A stretch of 64,000 bases of DNA from Gracilaria gracilis (Eukaryota > Rhodophyta > Florideophyceae > Gracilariales > Gracilariaceae): assembly GCA_030374805.1 (NCBI GenBank), contig JARGSG010000125.1:1-64000 (forward strand), given 5' to 3'. Positions 31,511 to 41,761 of the stretch are shown one piece after another. Position 1 is the stretch's first letter; each line of letters starts with the position of its first letter. A program made the position numbers and the translations under genes. The notes beneath the pieces were generated by a model. The model saw only the letters and a program-made list of their open reading frames with translations, was not told the DNA's origin and ran no database searches.

Positions 31511-34144
31511 TCACAGACCCTCACTAGAAGTCTGTAGCGGTTCCAATGGGCTCGTTTGGGCCCCTTCCATAGTGATATCTTTCGGATCGGCGGTCACTGC
31601 TCCTGTACTCGCAGTGATTGCAGTGGTGTGCTGTGCGAATTGTGGGAGTTCGTTAATTACAGTGTTATGAGCTTCATTGTTTGCTCCAGACATCGAAACG
31701 ACACTTTGTCGAGTGTCGGTGGACAACTCCGACGACTGCGATTGTTGTTCAATCTCGACGATGTGGGATATCTGTTGAGTGTTCGGCTCGTCTTTTGCTG
31801 CAATGGGCTGTTCAGAGTCAGTTGAAATGCTCATAGGCTGTGGAGATTCTGTTGCTCTTGCTTCCTCTGGCACAAAGTGGACATTCGTCCCAGGCATCGT
31901 GTCGTGAGACGGCATTGAACCTTGAATTGGAACACAGATCGCGACAGTTGAAGGTGAACCGGGCATGTCGGCAGCTGTCGCTGTATAATGCACATCCTTC
32001 AATTTCAGCACTACGAGCTGAAATTGATAATGTGTGTACAAAAGGAATAGGAAGAATACGGGATGCGGAGTGGAAACTTGCCTCGGCAAGACGCGTTCGC
32101 AAAATCCCGTGTGCTGCGAATGGAAAATACCCACCCGTTCTTCGGTTGCGCAAAGTTTCGCACCGAATGATGGGTATCCGATGGTACTTCAATGAGTTCC
32201 CAGCGAACCCAATGGAGGCACGTGATGTACTTGGGCACGAGTACTGGAAGTACGGAAGACTGAAGGTACTACTCGGAATGGAAGATTGGTCACCTGGAGA
32301 GAGACAGGAGGCGACCGAAATACTAGATGTATTGGAAGAAGCACAGTTGTAAATCTGTGCTATAAGTAGTAAGAATGATTGCGTTGGTTCGTAATTGACC
32401 AAGTTAGTTTACACCTTGACAGTGTTACCCTGCTCTTCATGGGACATTGGGAACACTATAAATAAAAAGCAATTGATTGAAAAAAAAAAAAAATCGTCCC
32501 AGGCCCAGTATTGCCGTCTATCGTCCGATCAGTGCGCTGAACTATCGTTGGAACCCTTCTTTCAACGATGGACGCGGTTGACTCTTCGGCGAAACGTACA
32601 TGAGTTCTCATTTTCGTATGGGCATCGATGGCCGCTACAGTTCATTGGGATGCCTCTGCGAACCTAATATGTGTACGCAATGGTGCGAGGTGGTCGATTG
32701 GATGGGCAGCTCTCGTACGAGTCCCCTTAAGTACCATAGGACTTGCATTGAAAGAGTCACGGCCGACTTTCCCAGGCTGTTGTGCAGTGGGGTTTGCTTT
32801 TTGGTTCGCTGTAGTTGGCTGCTCATTGTGCATCAACTCCTGGGTTACCTTCACTTGGGACGTATACCAATGCTTGGCCCACGCTGACGTTGTGCGAGTT
32901 GCTGCAGTCTGCAGGCGATATACCGCCTGCTCCAGGTTCTTCTGTCGTCGTTCGGCCTTACTCATCATCTTCCGCGATGACATGGCATTCGAGGTGGCGG
33001 CGAAGTTAGGCATGTGCGTGTACCCGGCTGCACGCATTCCTGCAACCAGTTTGTGAGCAACGTCAGACGCAGTCAGGATTTCCAATATCTAACGTCCTAT
33101 GAAGGACAGAGCGATGACGGAACGGCTTGGAAGACCACTGCGAAGGTGTCTCATGAGAGGGCGGTAAGGGCCGCGCGGTATGCCATGGAAGTACTGCGCT
33201 TCCATTTTCGGGGGCCGAGATTGAGATGTCGGCAGTGGAGCATACCCTCCAGACTTGAGGTTTTGAGCCATCTTAGCCATTCGAGTAAGAAACTCAGGTG
33301 GTAACTTGTTCAATGACCAAGACTGGCCTTCTCTTCCAATCTGCGCCCAAGTCTTTACATCAGTATTTGTTCCAGTCCTTGCTTCAGGGACAGGTTTTCT
33401 CTGCGGTTGGGCTCGTCCAGTGTTGGGCGGAGCCGGATTAGGTGGCTGTCTGTTAACGGCCTTCTCCACATCCCGTGCTTCAATTTCTGGAGCACGTTGC
33501 TTTTGCTTCTGTTGTAGTACCATGGCATCGTTGCGGGAGGATTGGAGCTGCTGGATGAGCCGAGCAACTTCATCCTCTAGTGTCTGGCATCTCCTCAAGA
33601 TCGACTCCCATTGCTGTTTTGGTATCTGTACGACCGCAACAGGTGCGCTAGAGGGCGTGCTGGTGTGGCTGATAAGGTGCTCGGCAACCGGTGATGGCCT
33701 AGGAGTGGATTGGACTGACGGCTGAGAGCCATTCCTGGGGCTGCTCGGCGCCAGAAATGGTCGAATTATTTCATGAAACCGCAAACCGCCGAAAGAGCGA
33801 TGGCACCCTTTGACCGAGCAGCGCATAGTCGGTCCAAACTTAGAGTTACCATTCAGAGTGAATGAATTCTTAGAATGGCAGTTTGGGCATTTGATGAGCG
33901 TTCGACACGCTCCAAAGGTGGTCCTCGCCTCGTCCGGGGTGCACAAAGGCTGAGGGTCGTTGCGCTCAGGGATCGGCGATACTTTCTTCCGAATGGTCTT
34001 TGAAAGACCTGGTTTCCAAGATTCGGATTCAGGTTCGCTACTACCATCAAGTGGGAAGCGAATGCCTTCCATGGTCTCCCCGGGGTCAGCCAAAGGGCTG
34101 AAATGGCTCTCTATGTTAGAGGACGCGGTTTGGTGGGAAGTCAT
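31511..34144 (-). pseudogene. LINE ORF1 interrupted by a nested LINE
   Basis: From Met 34144 the frame encodes the zinc ribbon (RTLIKCPNCHSKNSF), the coiled coil and the conserved RGPYRPLMRHLR region. It then passes two in-frame stops (near 33090 and near 32640) and meets the nested LINE at 32504-31896. It resumes in the same frame (NVHFVPEEARATESPQPMSI) and ends at 31511 (QTSSEGL). Removing the insertion and one duplication copy leaves 675 codons in a single frame, so the nested element landed without other damage. Confidence 0.85.
31896..32493 (+). mobile_element. 5'-truncated LINE nested in LINE ORF1, 11-bp TSD
   Basis: A plus-strand copy of the same family begins within the reverse transcriptase C-terminus (ETALNLELEHRSRQLKVNRA). 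It keeps the ORF2 end (stop near 32352), the 3'UTR and 13 or so A's. Perfect direct repeats TCGTCCCAGGC lie at 31885-31895 and 32494-32504. The insertion is antisense to its host element and, from its intact ORF2 end, younger. Confidence 0.95.
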
Positions 34145-34868
34145 TTTTCAAGTTTTTTTAAACCTTTTTCTAAAATTTTTTGTCTTTTTCTTTGGTTTTG
34201 ATGACTCTTGTGGCTTCTTGATGCCCTTTTCACGTGTTCTGCGACTTTTTTGTGTTTTCAATTTTTTCGATTTTTTTGCGCTTTTTTTGGACTTTCTCTC
34301 ACGAAACCTGCTAAACTCTACCTAAACTAATTTGCACTCGTTCTGCACTTGTCCAGGTGCAATGCGAGGCACTCCGAATAGCTCAGCGTCGATATAGTTA
34401 CTTGGCAGCTTTGATCCAATCCGGTTTCAAATGATTGGATTTATGTGCCCACCGCCGGCGGCTTTGACACGTTGCAAGATACTTGTAACTTTTGGACGTT
34501 TTGCGAAATCATCGTTTTTGAGGTCGTTTGAGGGGGGTGCCCCAAAAGTGTCAAAAACAGCGATTTGTCGATGAACTCCGGAGGCTTGTAACTTCCAATC
34601 CAGTTATTTGCCGGAAGCGATCTGTAGCTCGTTTGAAAGATAAAATGCTTCTTTACAGATTCAAGGCGGCTTCGACGAAAATTTGACAGGGTCCACCCGG
34701 ATCGGCGTTGAAAATTTTCAGATGCTTCAAGTGAGGTTTTTTGGGGGGTAGCCCCACAGCAGTCAACTCTGGACCACTGCCTTCGTGTCTATGGAGCGGG
34801 TACTACACCCAGAAGGTTTCGCAAACCTAAGGCTGGGAGGTGGCAGCCGGGCCGCTTGTGAAAGTCGT

Positions 34869-36018
34869 GGCTGACGTAGTAGGTGGGGAGGAGAACCTTC
34901 TCCGCAAAGTCAAATTTGAGGTGAATGGGTGTCGTTCCAGGCGAAGATGAGGTTGAAGTGTGCATTGCGCGGTGAAGCGAGAATTCCTCCATTGCTTCTC
35001 TGCGATGACGAATTCTGGCAGGAACCAATGTCTGTCGTAGGTCTTCGTTCGTAGTGCTACGTGCAATATTGACTAACGTCGTACACTGATCACAGAAATC
35101 GCTCCCTGCTTTGAATATGCGAAGAGTGGGATAGTTGGACCTCCAAACTCTGAGAAATCCTGTTACAGAGAGTGGTTCATCTGGTCGTTGAACTCCACCA
35201 GAAGATGATGTAGCGGCGTCCATAATGTCCTTCCATCCCTCCTTGTACGACTGATAGACAGCCTCTCTTCTCACATCACTACTTAGCCACTGAACCGGAG
35301 AATCTTCTTCGGAACCTCTTCCTGTAGGGCAGGGTAGGGAATTCAATGCAGCGTATCTATGAAGAAATGCGAGAGCTGTAATGGTTTGTACCGAGAGCTT
35401 TCCTTTTCGAACTTTGTAGTGTTCATTGCGATGCAACGAAAAGCATGTTTTTTCAGCGACAGATGCTGCAAATTTTCGAACTGTTCTCAGGTAAAGTTGC
35501 ACTACAGCGGCAAACCCGAACTGACAGACCCGTTGCCCTCTAATGGCATACTGTGTTGAGTGATAGGAGCTTACGGAAGAACTTTGGCGTGATTTGCGCT
35601 TATTGATGGCCTTTGTGCACTTAGTGACCATTAGTGAGTTTGCCTGTCCACGCAGAGAACAAAGGCAGAGTAGCATACCACGCACAAGATTTTGTCGATC
35701 ATCCTCTTCAAAAGACGAAAAACTTTTAGCAATTGGAAGATGGATGTCAACAGAGATGCATTTTGGGACACAGAGACATTTGGTCATCATCTTTTCGAAG
35801 TGTGCTCGCGCTTTTTGCGATGTTGCACACGGAGTATTGGAAGCACTCTCAGTGAGATCTGCAAGAGACTGGGCTGTATCCTCAACGAATTGCAATGATC
35901 GTGGTGAAGTGGAAGGGTGTTGGACAACGTCCGCTTGTTCGCGGTTCTCGAGATCTTCCGCAATGAGCTCCTCAATGTCCATACTGTTCTCATCAACAAA
36001 CCAGGATGTATGCGCCAT
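34869..36018 (-). pseudogene. Transposase-like gene cut by LINE insertion
   Basis: The minus-strand frame starts at Met 36018 (MAHTSWFVDENSMDIEELIA) and runs into the LINE 5' end at 34868. It stops at 34789, so the last 26 or so residues of the 409-codon frame are LINE-encoded. The host part has a C-x2-C motif (KAGSDFCDQCTTLVNIAR) followed by a helical histidine-rich stretch and HLKFDFAEKVLLPTYYVS. The order CxxC then FDFAxxxxLP is what I recall from a group of uncharacterised eukaryotic transposase-like proteins whose catalytic core follows this point. That core is missing here. The family name is uncertain. Confidence 0.5.
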
Positions 36019-36290
36019 TCAGTATACAGTAGAGACGAGCTGCGGAGGTATTGGAGAACGCAAAAGACAAAAGCGAGGGTTTTTTTGTCTTCCTGGGTTT
36101 TTCGAAAATGCAAGTTTCCCTGGACCGTCGAGCTCGCCAGTGTAATATCTCGGCCCGCAAAACTGCGTATATTCCAAAACGTAGTGCCTTAAAAGGTTAA
36201 GAGTGTGATGACCGCTATCTAGCTGGTTTGGTTTCGACAAAAATCGCCATTTGGTGTAATTGATATGGATCGTCACACGTGTTCAACCAG

Positions 36291-36428
36291 ACATGCAACA
36301 CAATAGCAACCTTCCGGTTCAACACAAACGTTCTGTACACCAAACATGCAACACGAAGCAATCTTCTGGGTCAGAAACCCATACTCATACGCTGGACATG
36401 CAAAACAACGCAACCTTCCAGCTCAACA
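36291..36428 (+). repeat. Three ~53-bp direct repeats (ACATGCAACAC...CAACCTTCC)
   Basis: Units start with ACATGCAACAC at 36291, ACATGCAACAC at 36344 and ACATGCAAAAC at 36396. Each is followed after a few bases by a CAACCTTCCGGTTCAACA-like block. Spacing and placement just outside gene A resemble the subterminal transposase-binding repeats of CACTA-type elements. Confidence 0.65.
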
Positions 36429-36581
36429 GCTCTCTTTTGGTGTTTCATAGCATTCTTTCCTTCCGGCCACTCACTCCGCAGTGCACTCACCATATTCGTC
36501 CACGACATATCCGATCCCCCGGTGTACTCCCCAGCTGTCTTCATCCCTTTCGGGAGAACATCCGGATTGTTATCCGCAAAG

Positions 36582-39162
36582 CTACGCACTCCTCCTTAAC
36601 CTTCCCCCCCCCGCTTCATCCCCAACAAATCCACTATCCTTCTTACCACTATCACTCTCCACCTCGCCCTCACTGGACGACATCACATTGACTTTCTGCT
36701 CCTTAAAGAATTTCTTCAATGCAGTCCTCGTCATTTTCCTGAACAGGTTAACAACCTCCAAAGGTATGTCCACAGAAGATGTGTTCACCGTACCCTTCCT
36801 TCTTCGCTTCGGGGCAGGTTGCACATCATCTTCATCCTCGTCGTCAGTAAGCACCACAAAAGTTTTCTTCCTCGTTTTACTCTTCTTCCCCACAACCCGT
36901 CCAACCTCCTCTTCTCTCAAGCGACCCGGAACTACCTTACGTCTTGTGCTACGTCTTAATACCGGTGGTTTCGGTCCAGGGCTTTCCACCACCATGGAAT
37001 CATTCTCCACCTCAGCAGATGGAGCCCTGGCCGTCCCCTCCGGTTCCACAACCTCTTCAATAACCTCCTCTACAACCTCCTCCTCCTCCTCTGAACTTTG
37101 CAGCGATACTTTAAAGTGTTGTTCCAGCTTGTTACTTGCAGTCTTCACCTTCCTAGGAACCATCCCGTCCCACAACCGCTTTGCTCCCGCGAGCTCCATT
37201 TTGGCTGTTCTCTTCCCGAGATATTCCAAGACAGATACCCCCTTTCCTCCCATCTTGAGAACGGTTCGCATCACTTCCTCAACTGTCATTTTCTTCCTCT
37301 TGGAAGTCATGTCGCAAAGCTTAAACATACCAATTGCACACTGAAAGAAGTGCTTCCTCATATCTTCAAAACGGCCCGTCCTCCCTGCAGAGAACATTCT
37401 CAGTCGCACATGCCATTGCAAGCAACGGACGACGAAACGGAATTCCCCATCTGCGAGTCCCATGAGGAGGTCACTGGACACATGTGTGAGCGTCAGCGGC
37501 GGCCCCTCCTCACACACCTTCTCAAAGAATTGGAGAAGCGCCTCGCCCTATAAACCTCGAATATGGCCCAAATATGGCCGAGATATGGCCGAAATATGGC
37601 CTTTTAACTCGAAAAGTTGTGAGAACGTTTAAAAGTGGGAGATAAAAAACTTTCATTTTTCTTCATATGGCCAAAATATGGCCGAAATGTGGCCTAAATA
37701 TGGCCGAACTGTACACGTGTCAGTTGACGAAAGTGCTTATTTTCCGTAGTTACACGTTCTCTGAAATTTTCGAGCTAGACGGCCACATTTCGGCCATATC
37801 TCGGCCATGTTTGGGCCATATTCGAGGTTTGTAGGGCTCGCTTTGCACAAACTTCAGAGACAGTGCCGCATAGCGATTCAAGTGACGCATACTATAGTCT
37901 CCGATAACCCCACTTCTTATCAACGCGCCCGCTATCTGTTTCGGCGTCACCTTCCTCACATCCACTCCTCCTTCGTCAATGATGTTTTCAACGAAGGACA
38001 CCATGCTGTGAAGCTTGTCTGCGAAAGACATCTTCAGAACATTGGAGCTCATCTCGTTCAGGAGATTGCCAATTCCTAGCACTTCATTCATGACCATCGG
38101 ATTACCATCCTTTCTTCTCCATAACACAACATCCAGAGACTTCACTATATCCTCCCACTTCCCCCCTTCCTCACGCAGGTCCTGTAACACAAGAAATGGG
38201 TGATATCCGTTTATAAGTGTTACAGGCAGCACAAGTCTCCCGTCAACGATGTCACTCGCATCCAAATCGCCTACAAGTGTAACGGCAATCGAACCGGCGG
38301 AGGGAAGCCAACCAAAGTTGCGGCACCTCATCTTCGTGGCCTCCTTGTGCGCCAGGTTCACACTGCGAACCGTCTTCTTCGAGATTTCAATCATTTCGAT
38401 ATCTGTCGTCAACCGCTGCTGAACGTAGTCGGTGAGGGATATCTTCGGTAGCGGCAGCGTGGTGTCCACCTCATCCGACGGAACTCTATCTCCTTCATCG
38501 AACAAATCTCTTTCAGGTCCACCCAGGGAAGCCTTAGTAGTCCCAATAACCTCCACAACATCGTCATCAGAGTCATCCACGATGTTAACCCTCTCAATTG
38601 CTCCCACCGGTTTCTTCATCCCTTTAGAACCTTCTCGTCTTCCTCCTCTCGTTGGTGGAGACTGGAGTTTGGGGGTTTTAAAGGAATGCTCAGCCGATTC
38701 TTTGACCTCCCCAACATCTTCACTCTCAGGCTGAGAGGTGGACGACTTCCCGGCCCCAGGGTGCGGAGTGGGGTGCGAAGTGGGACTCTGCGAAATCTCA
38801 ATTGAGGCCATCATCGACGTATCCCAGGCATACAACGCAGCCGAAAACAATTCGGAGAGCTCACTCGGGGGATCCTTCGGACCTTGGAAACGGTAAGGGT
38901 ACTTCGCGTCTAGATGACTTGAAATATTCGTCCTCCAGATAACCACCAAATCCTCACCGTCTAAGGCAGTGGCGCTTAGAAGATGGCCATGCAGCGGACG
39001 GCAGAGCCCCTTCCCGGTACCACCAGCAGACCCCACGCCACGTACTTCCGCAGTTCCGACTTCAACCCTGTTCTTGTCCTTTCCAAGGCTGATGAACAAA
39101 GATACAGAGTCGCCACCTTTTACCTTATGTGGCGCGGGAGTACTCGTCTTCTTCTTCATCAC
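36582..39162 (-). pseudogene. Gene A: unknown acidic protein, split by a MITE
   Basis: Two minus-strand frames (39162-37837 and 37541-36582) become one continuous 761-residue reading once the 291-bp MITE and one copy of its CTCG duplication are set aside: KFVQSE joins ALLQFFEKVCEEG. The first half has a Ser/Pro-rich acidic middle and a folded-looking C-terminal part (KISLTDYVQQRLTTDIEMIE, VTLVGDLDASDIVDGRLVLP). The second half has a helical region (HVSSDLLMGLADGEFRFVVR), then acidic runs and a basic patch (RRSTRRKVVPGRLREEE). I do not recognise it. A nuclear role is plausible from the charged, basic-patch composition. It is divergent from gene B and may belong to the same mobile element. Confidence 0.6.
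37546..37836. mobile_element. Palindromic MITE with ~70-bp TIRs, TSD CTCG
   Basis: Both ends read CCCTAYAAACCTCGAATATG inward. The arms stay similar for about 70 bases, including three ATGGCC-containing units. CTCG flanks both sides (37542-37545 and 37837-37840). The interior has no coding capacity. The element sits inside gene A. Confidence 0.92.
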
Positions 39163-39169
39163 ACGCGGT

Positions 39170-39597
39170 GTCGTGGCTGATGAAGCTGGACCACACCCCG
39201 GGCCGCTGTCCAGGCGCCGTGGCTGATGAAGCAGGACGACACCCCGGACCGCTGTCCACGCGAAAAGAAATTTAATTTTTCGGACAGCGGTCCGGGGTGG
39301 AGTGGCGCTTCATCACGGCACTGATGAACCGCCACTCCACCCCGAACCGCTGTCCACGCGCCGTGGCCGATGAAGCTGGACGACACTCCGGATTGCTGTC
39401 CACGCGAAAAGAAAAATTAAAAATTTCGGACAGCGGTCTGGTGTGGAGTGGCGCTTCATCAGTGCCGAGATGAAGCGCCACTCCACCTCGGACCGCTGTT
39501 CACGCGCCGTGGCTGATGAAGCTGGACGACACCCCAGACCGCTGTCCACGCGCCGTGGCCGATGAAGCTGGACGACACCTCGGACCGCTGTCGACGA
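39170..39597. repeat. Array of GGACAGCGGTC repeats, left cluster
   Basis: About nine copies of the core GACCGCTGTCCACGCG or its reverse complement occur in mixed orientation. They are interleaved with GATGAAGC(G)CCACTCC and CCGTGGCTGATGAAGC blocks and A/T-rich spacers, at a period of roughly 46-55 bases. The array begins within 10 bases of the gene A start codon. Confidence 0.85.
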
Positions 39598-39865
39598 CGA
39601 TTTTCACTTATGATGGTTTTATGAATATATAAAGCCCTGTATCTTCTTATAATGACGGGAGGACGTAAGGGCGTCAAATCATATGACTTTCGTTCGGTGA
39701 GTTTGTTGGAAAGCAATAAAAATTGCTCTTCATAAGCACGGAGAACAGTTTAGAATAGAAGTAGTTCGCAGCTTGTTGGTCATGTATAAAACAAAACAAA
39801 TAATACATCACATCGATCTGGCAGAAAATGCGCTATATCCGAAACTTTACATCCTATCAAATAGA
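39598..39865. other. No gene; spacer between repeat array and MITE
   Basis: AT-rich spacer with nothing recognisable. Confidence 0.4.
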
Positions 39866-40311
39866 AGAAGGTAGTTCTACCCAGTGGAAATCTGAGATAC
39901 ACATGTGATATGAGTTAGATATACTTGAAGCAGAACTTCTAAGGTTATGATACAATTCAGATAAGTTTTTAGTATATTGTTGAATTAGATATCATACTTG
40001 GGTGAGTCTCACGAAAGGTCTTGATATGGATCTGGTGTATTTAGGGTATAAATTTGAGGGAGATCTGATATGACAAATTTCAGAATATACCGCACTTTTA
40101 TCGGAAATGTAGGAAATAGTACCAAAGATATATCACATATATATCAGTTTCACTTCTGGAATATATCAAAAGTTATCGGAACAGTATCCTTTCTAAATAT
40201 CTTTCATATCTGAACGATAAAAGTTTCATTCTAATCCTACGTCCTGCTGAGATATCATATCAATATCCAACCTGTATCACAGATTTCCACTGGGTCTGCC
40301 GACTACCTTCT
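39866..40311. mobile_element. Second MITE, ~446 bp, imperfect TIRs
   Basis: The left end (GAAGGTAGTTCTACCCAGTG, continuing GAAATCTGAGATAC) mirrors the right end, whose reverse complement reads GAAGGTAGTCGGCAGACCCA and then GTGGAAATCTGTGATAC. The arms are about 35 bases and differ by a short indel and a few substitutions. The interior is AT-rich and non-coding. No clear target duplication was found. Confidence 0.75.
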
Positions 40312-40504
40312 CTAACTTTATATGATGTAGATTTTCCTGTAGCGCCCAAGGTCGTGACCGATAATGAATACCCCCTTTGTGACAACCACGAGCATTATAT
40401 GATTGTCGGAAAAGAAGAACTCATCACTGGCCACGACATTCTTCTAGTGACTATATTGGGGACTATTAATCTTCAGTGATTGAAATATCAGTAATGGCAA
40501 AACA

Positions 40505-40730
40505 CGATTATATGAGTTGAACAACTCATGTAATCGTAGTCCACCATCACCGGTAGCTCAACCACTTCCGATAGTTCGACGTAACGCAGTCTAATCTAGT
40601 CGGTCTAATAAATAACCACAGTCCAAAAGTGATTGAGCTGGCTGCCAGAGGCAAAGCCGATTACATGAGTTGAACGACTCAAATAATCATACTCGACCAT
40701 CACGGTCAGCTCAAGCACTTCCGAATGTTC
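40505..40730 (+). repeat. Pair of ~73-bp direct repeats with internal hairpin
   Basis: Copies at 40505-40577 and 40658-40730 share the run CGATTA-ATGAGTTGAAC-ACTC-ACCATCAC-GGTAGCTCAA-CACTTCCGA with scattered differences. The left copy begins with a near-perfect hairpin (GATTATATGAGTTG / CAACTCATGTAATC). Confidence 0.7.
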
Positions 40731-40908
40731 TCAGTAAAGCAAGGATGCAGAAGCGGCATACACTGTGTCCGACGACTCTGGCTTGAATACGCAATATCAT
40801 GGAAAATAGAAGAGTATGCCAGTTAGTACGATTCACAGAAAAAGAACAAAATTGGCGAACGTACCTTGTGTGCCACTACGTCCGCGCAACAGAACAAGAA
40901 CGGAAAGA

Positions 40909-41022
40909 GCACCTCCCTTATACAGTTTCCGGCGATCTTTTTTTCTTCTGTCACAACCGAGAGAATCACTTGGTTGTGACAGGAGAAGAAGAGATCCCCG
41001 GAAATCGTAACGGGGAGGTACA
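40909..41022. repeat. Foldback (inverted repeat) element
   Basis: A left arm CCTCCC...TTTCCGGCGATC...CTGTCACAACC pairs with a right arm GGTTGTGACAG...GATCCCCGGAAA...GGGGAGG around a 13-base loop near 40960. Arms of about 50 bases contain a few mismatches. It could form a long hairpin. Confidence 0.75.
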
Positions 41023-41109
41023 GAGCGTTGTGGTTACCAAAGCAGTTGGCAGGAGACCGAAGGTGCTTAATTACACGCAGCGTCACATTAAAAACAAGCG
41101 CCAATCGCG

Positions 41110-41397
41110 AGGGGGCCGCTGTCCAGGTGGAAAACATTTTTTTTTCGCGTGGACAGCGGTCCGGGGTGTCTTCTAGCTTCATCAGCCACGGCGCGTGGAC
41201 AGCGGTCTGGGGTGGAGTGGCGCTTCATCACGGCATTGATGAAGCGCCACTCCACCCCGGACCGCTGTCCGAAAAATTAAATTTTGTTTTACTTTTTCTC
41301 CCACGGCGCATGGAAAGCGGACCGAACTCGAGTGGCACTTCATCGGAGCCGTGATGAAGCGCCACTGCCCCACGATCGCTGTCCGGAGAGCCGTAAG
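41110..41397. repeat. Array of GGACAGCGGTC repeats, right cluster
   Basis: About six copies of the same core as at 39170-39597 occur here with the same TGGAGTGGCGCTTCATCA partner block. The dominant orientation is inverted relative to the left cluster. The array lies 365 bases upstream of the gene B start. Confidence 0.85.
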
Positions 41398-41761
41398 TTA
41401 TAACTTCGCCCATACTTCCATATCTAGGAATTACCGCACCCCCCTCCCATTCCTGCCTTCTCTTATAACTGTTTATCACCGCATAGGCCCCCCTAACATC
41501 GCCCAATTCTCTTCTACTCCTCTACTTTAGAGTTCTGGTACCGTTTTGGCGTCTGAACTCCTCCTTCACATCGCTAATTCCGCGGCCGTCTGCCGTCCGC
41601 TCCCGTCTACCATCCGCACTCATCTCTCGTTTGCTGCCGTCTCTCGTCAGCTTCCGTTTGTTCGCCCTCGCCGTCCGCTGCCGACGTCAATCATCTGTTT
41701 TCTCAAGACCGCTCCCGTTCTCCTTCCGTATTCATAATACAGCCCCCAGTTATTGTTTAAA

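Larger units (their letters stand above)
28224..34868 (-). mobile_element. Nearly full-length APE-type LINE with nested insertion
   Basis: The element runs 5' to 3' on the minus strand: 5'UTR (34868-34145), ORF1 (34144-31511), ORF2 with endonuclease and reverse transcriptase (about 31440-28340), 3'UTR, and an A-tail ending at 28224. Without the 609-bp nested insertion and its duplication it is about 6.0 kb. Two ORFs with an apurinic-type endonuclease place it among LINEs of the L1/Jockey grade. I cannot name the clade. A handful of point breaks make it inactive. I could not identify its own target-site duplication. Confidence 0.9.

Noticed and set aside
36481-37344. Plus-strand 287-codon frame opposite gene A
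   Set aside because: Ser/Thr-rich shadow of the acidic, Glu/Asp-rich minus-strand frame; no domain.
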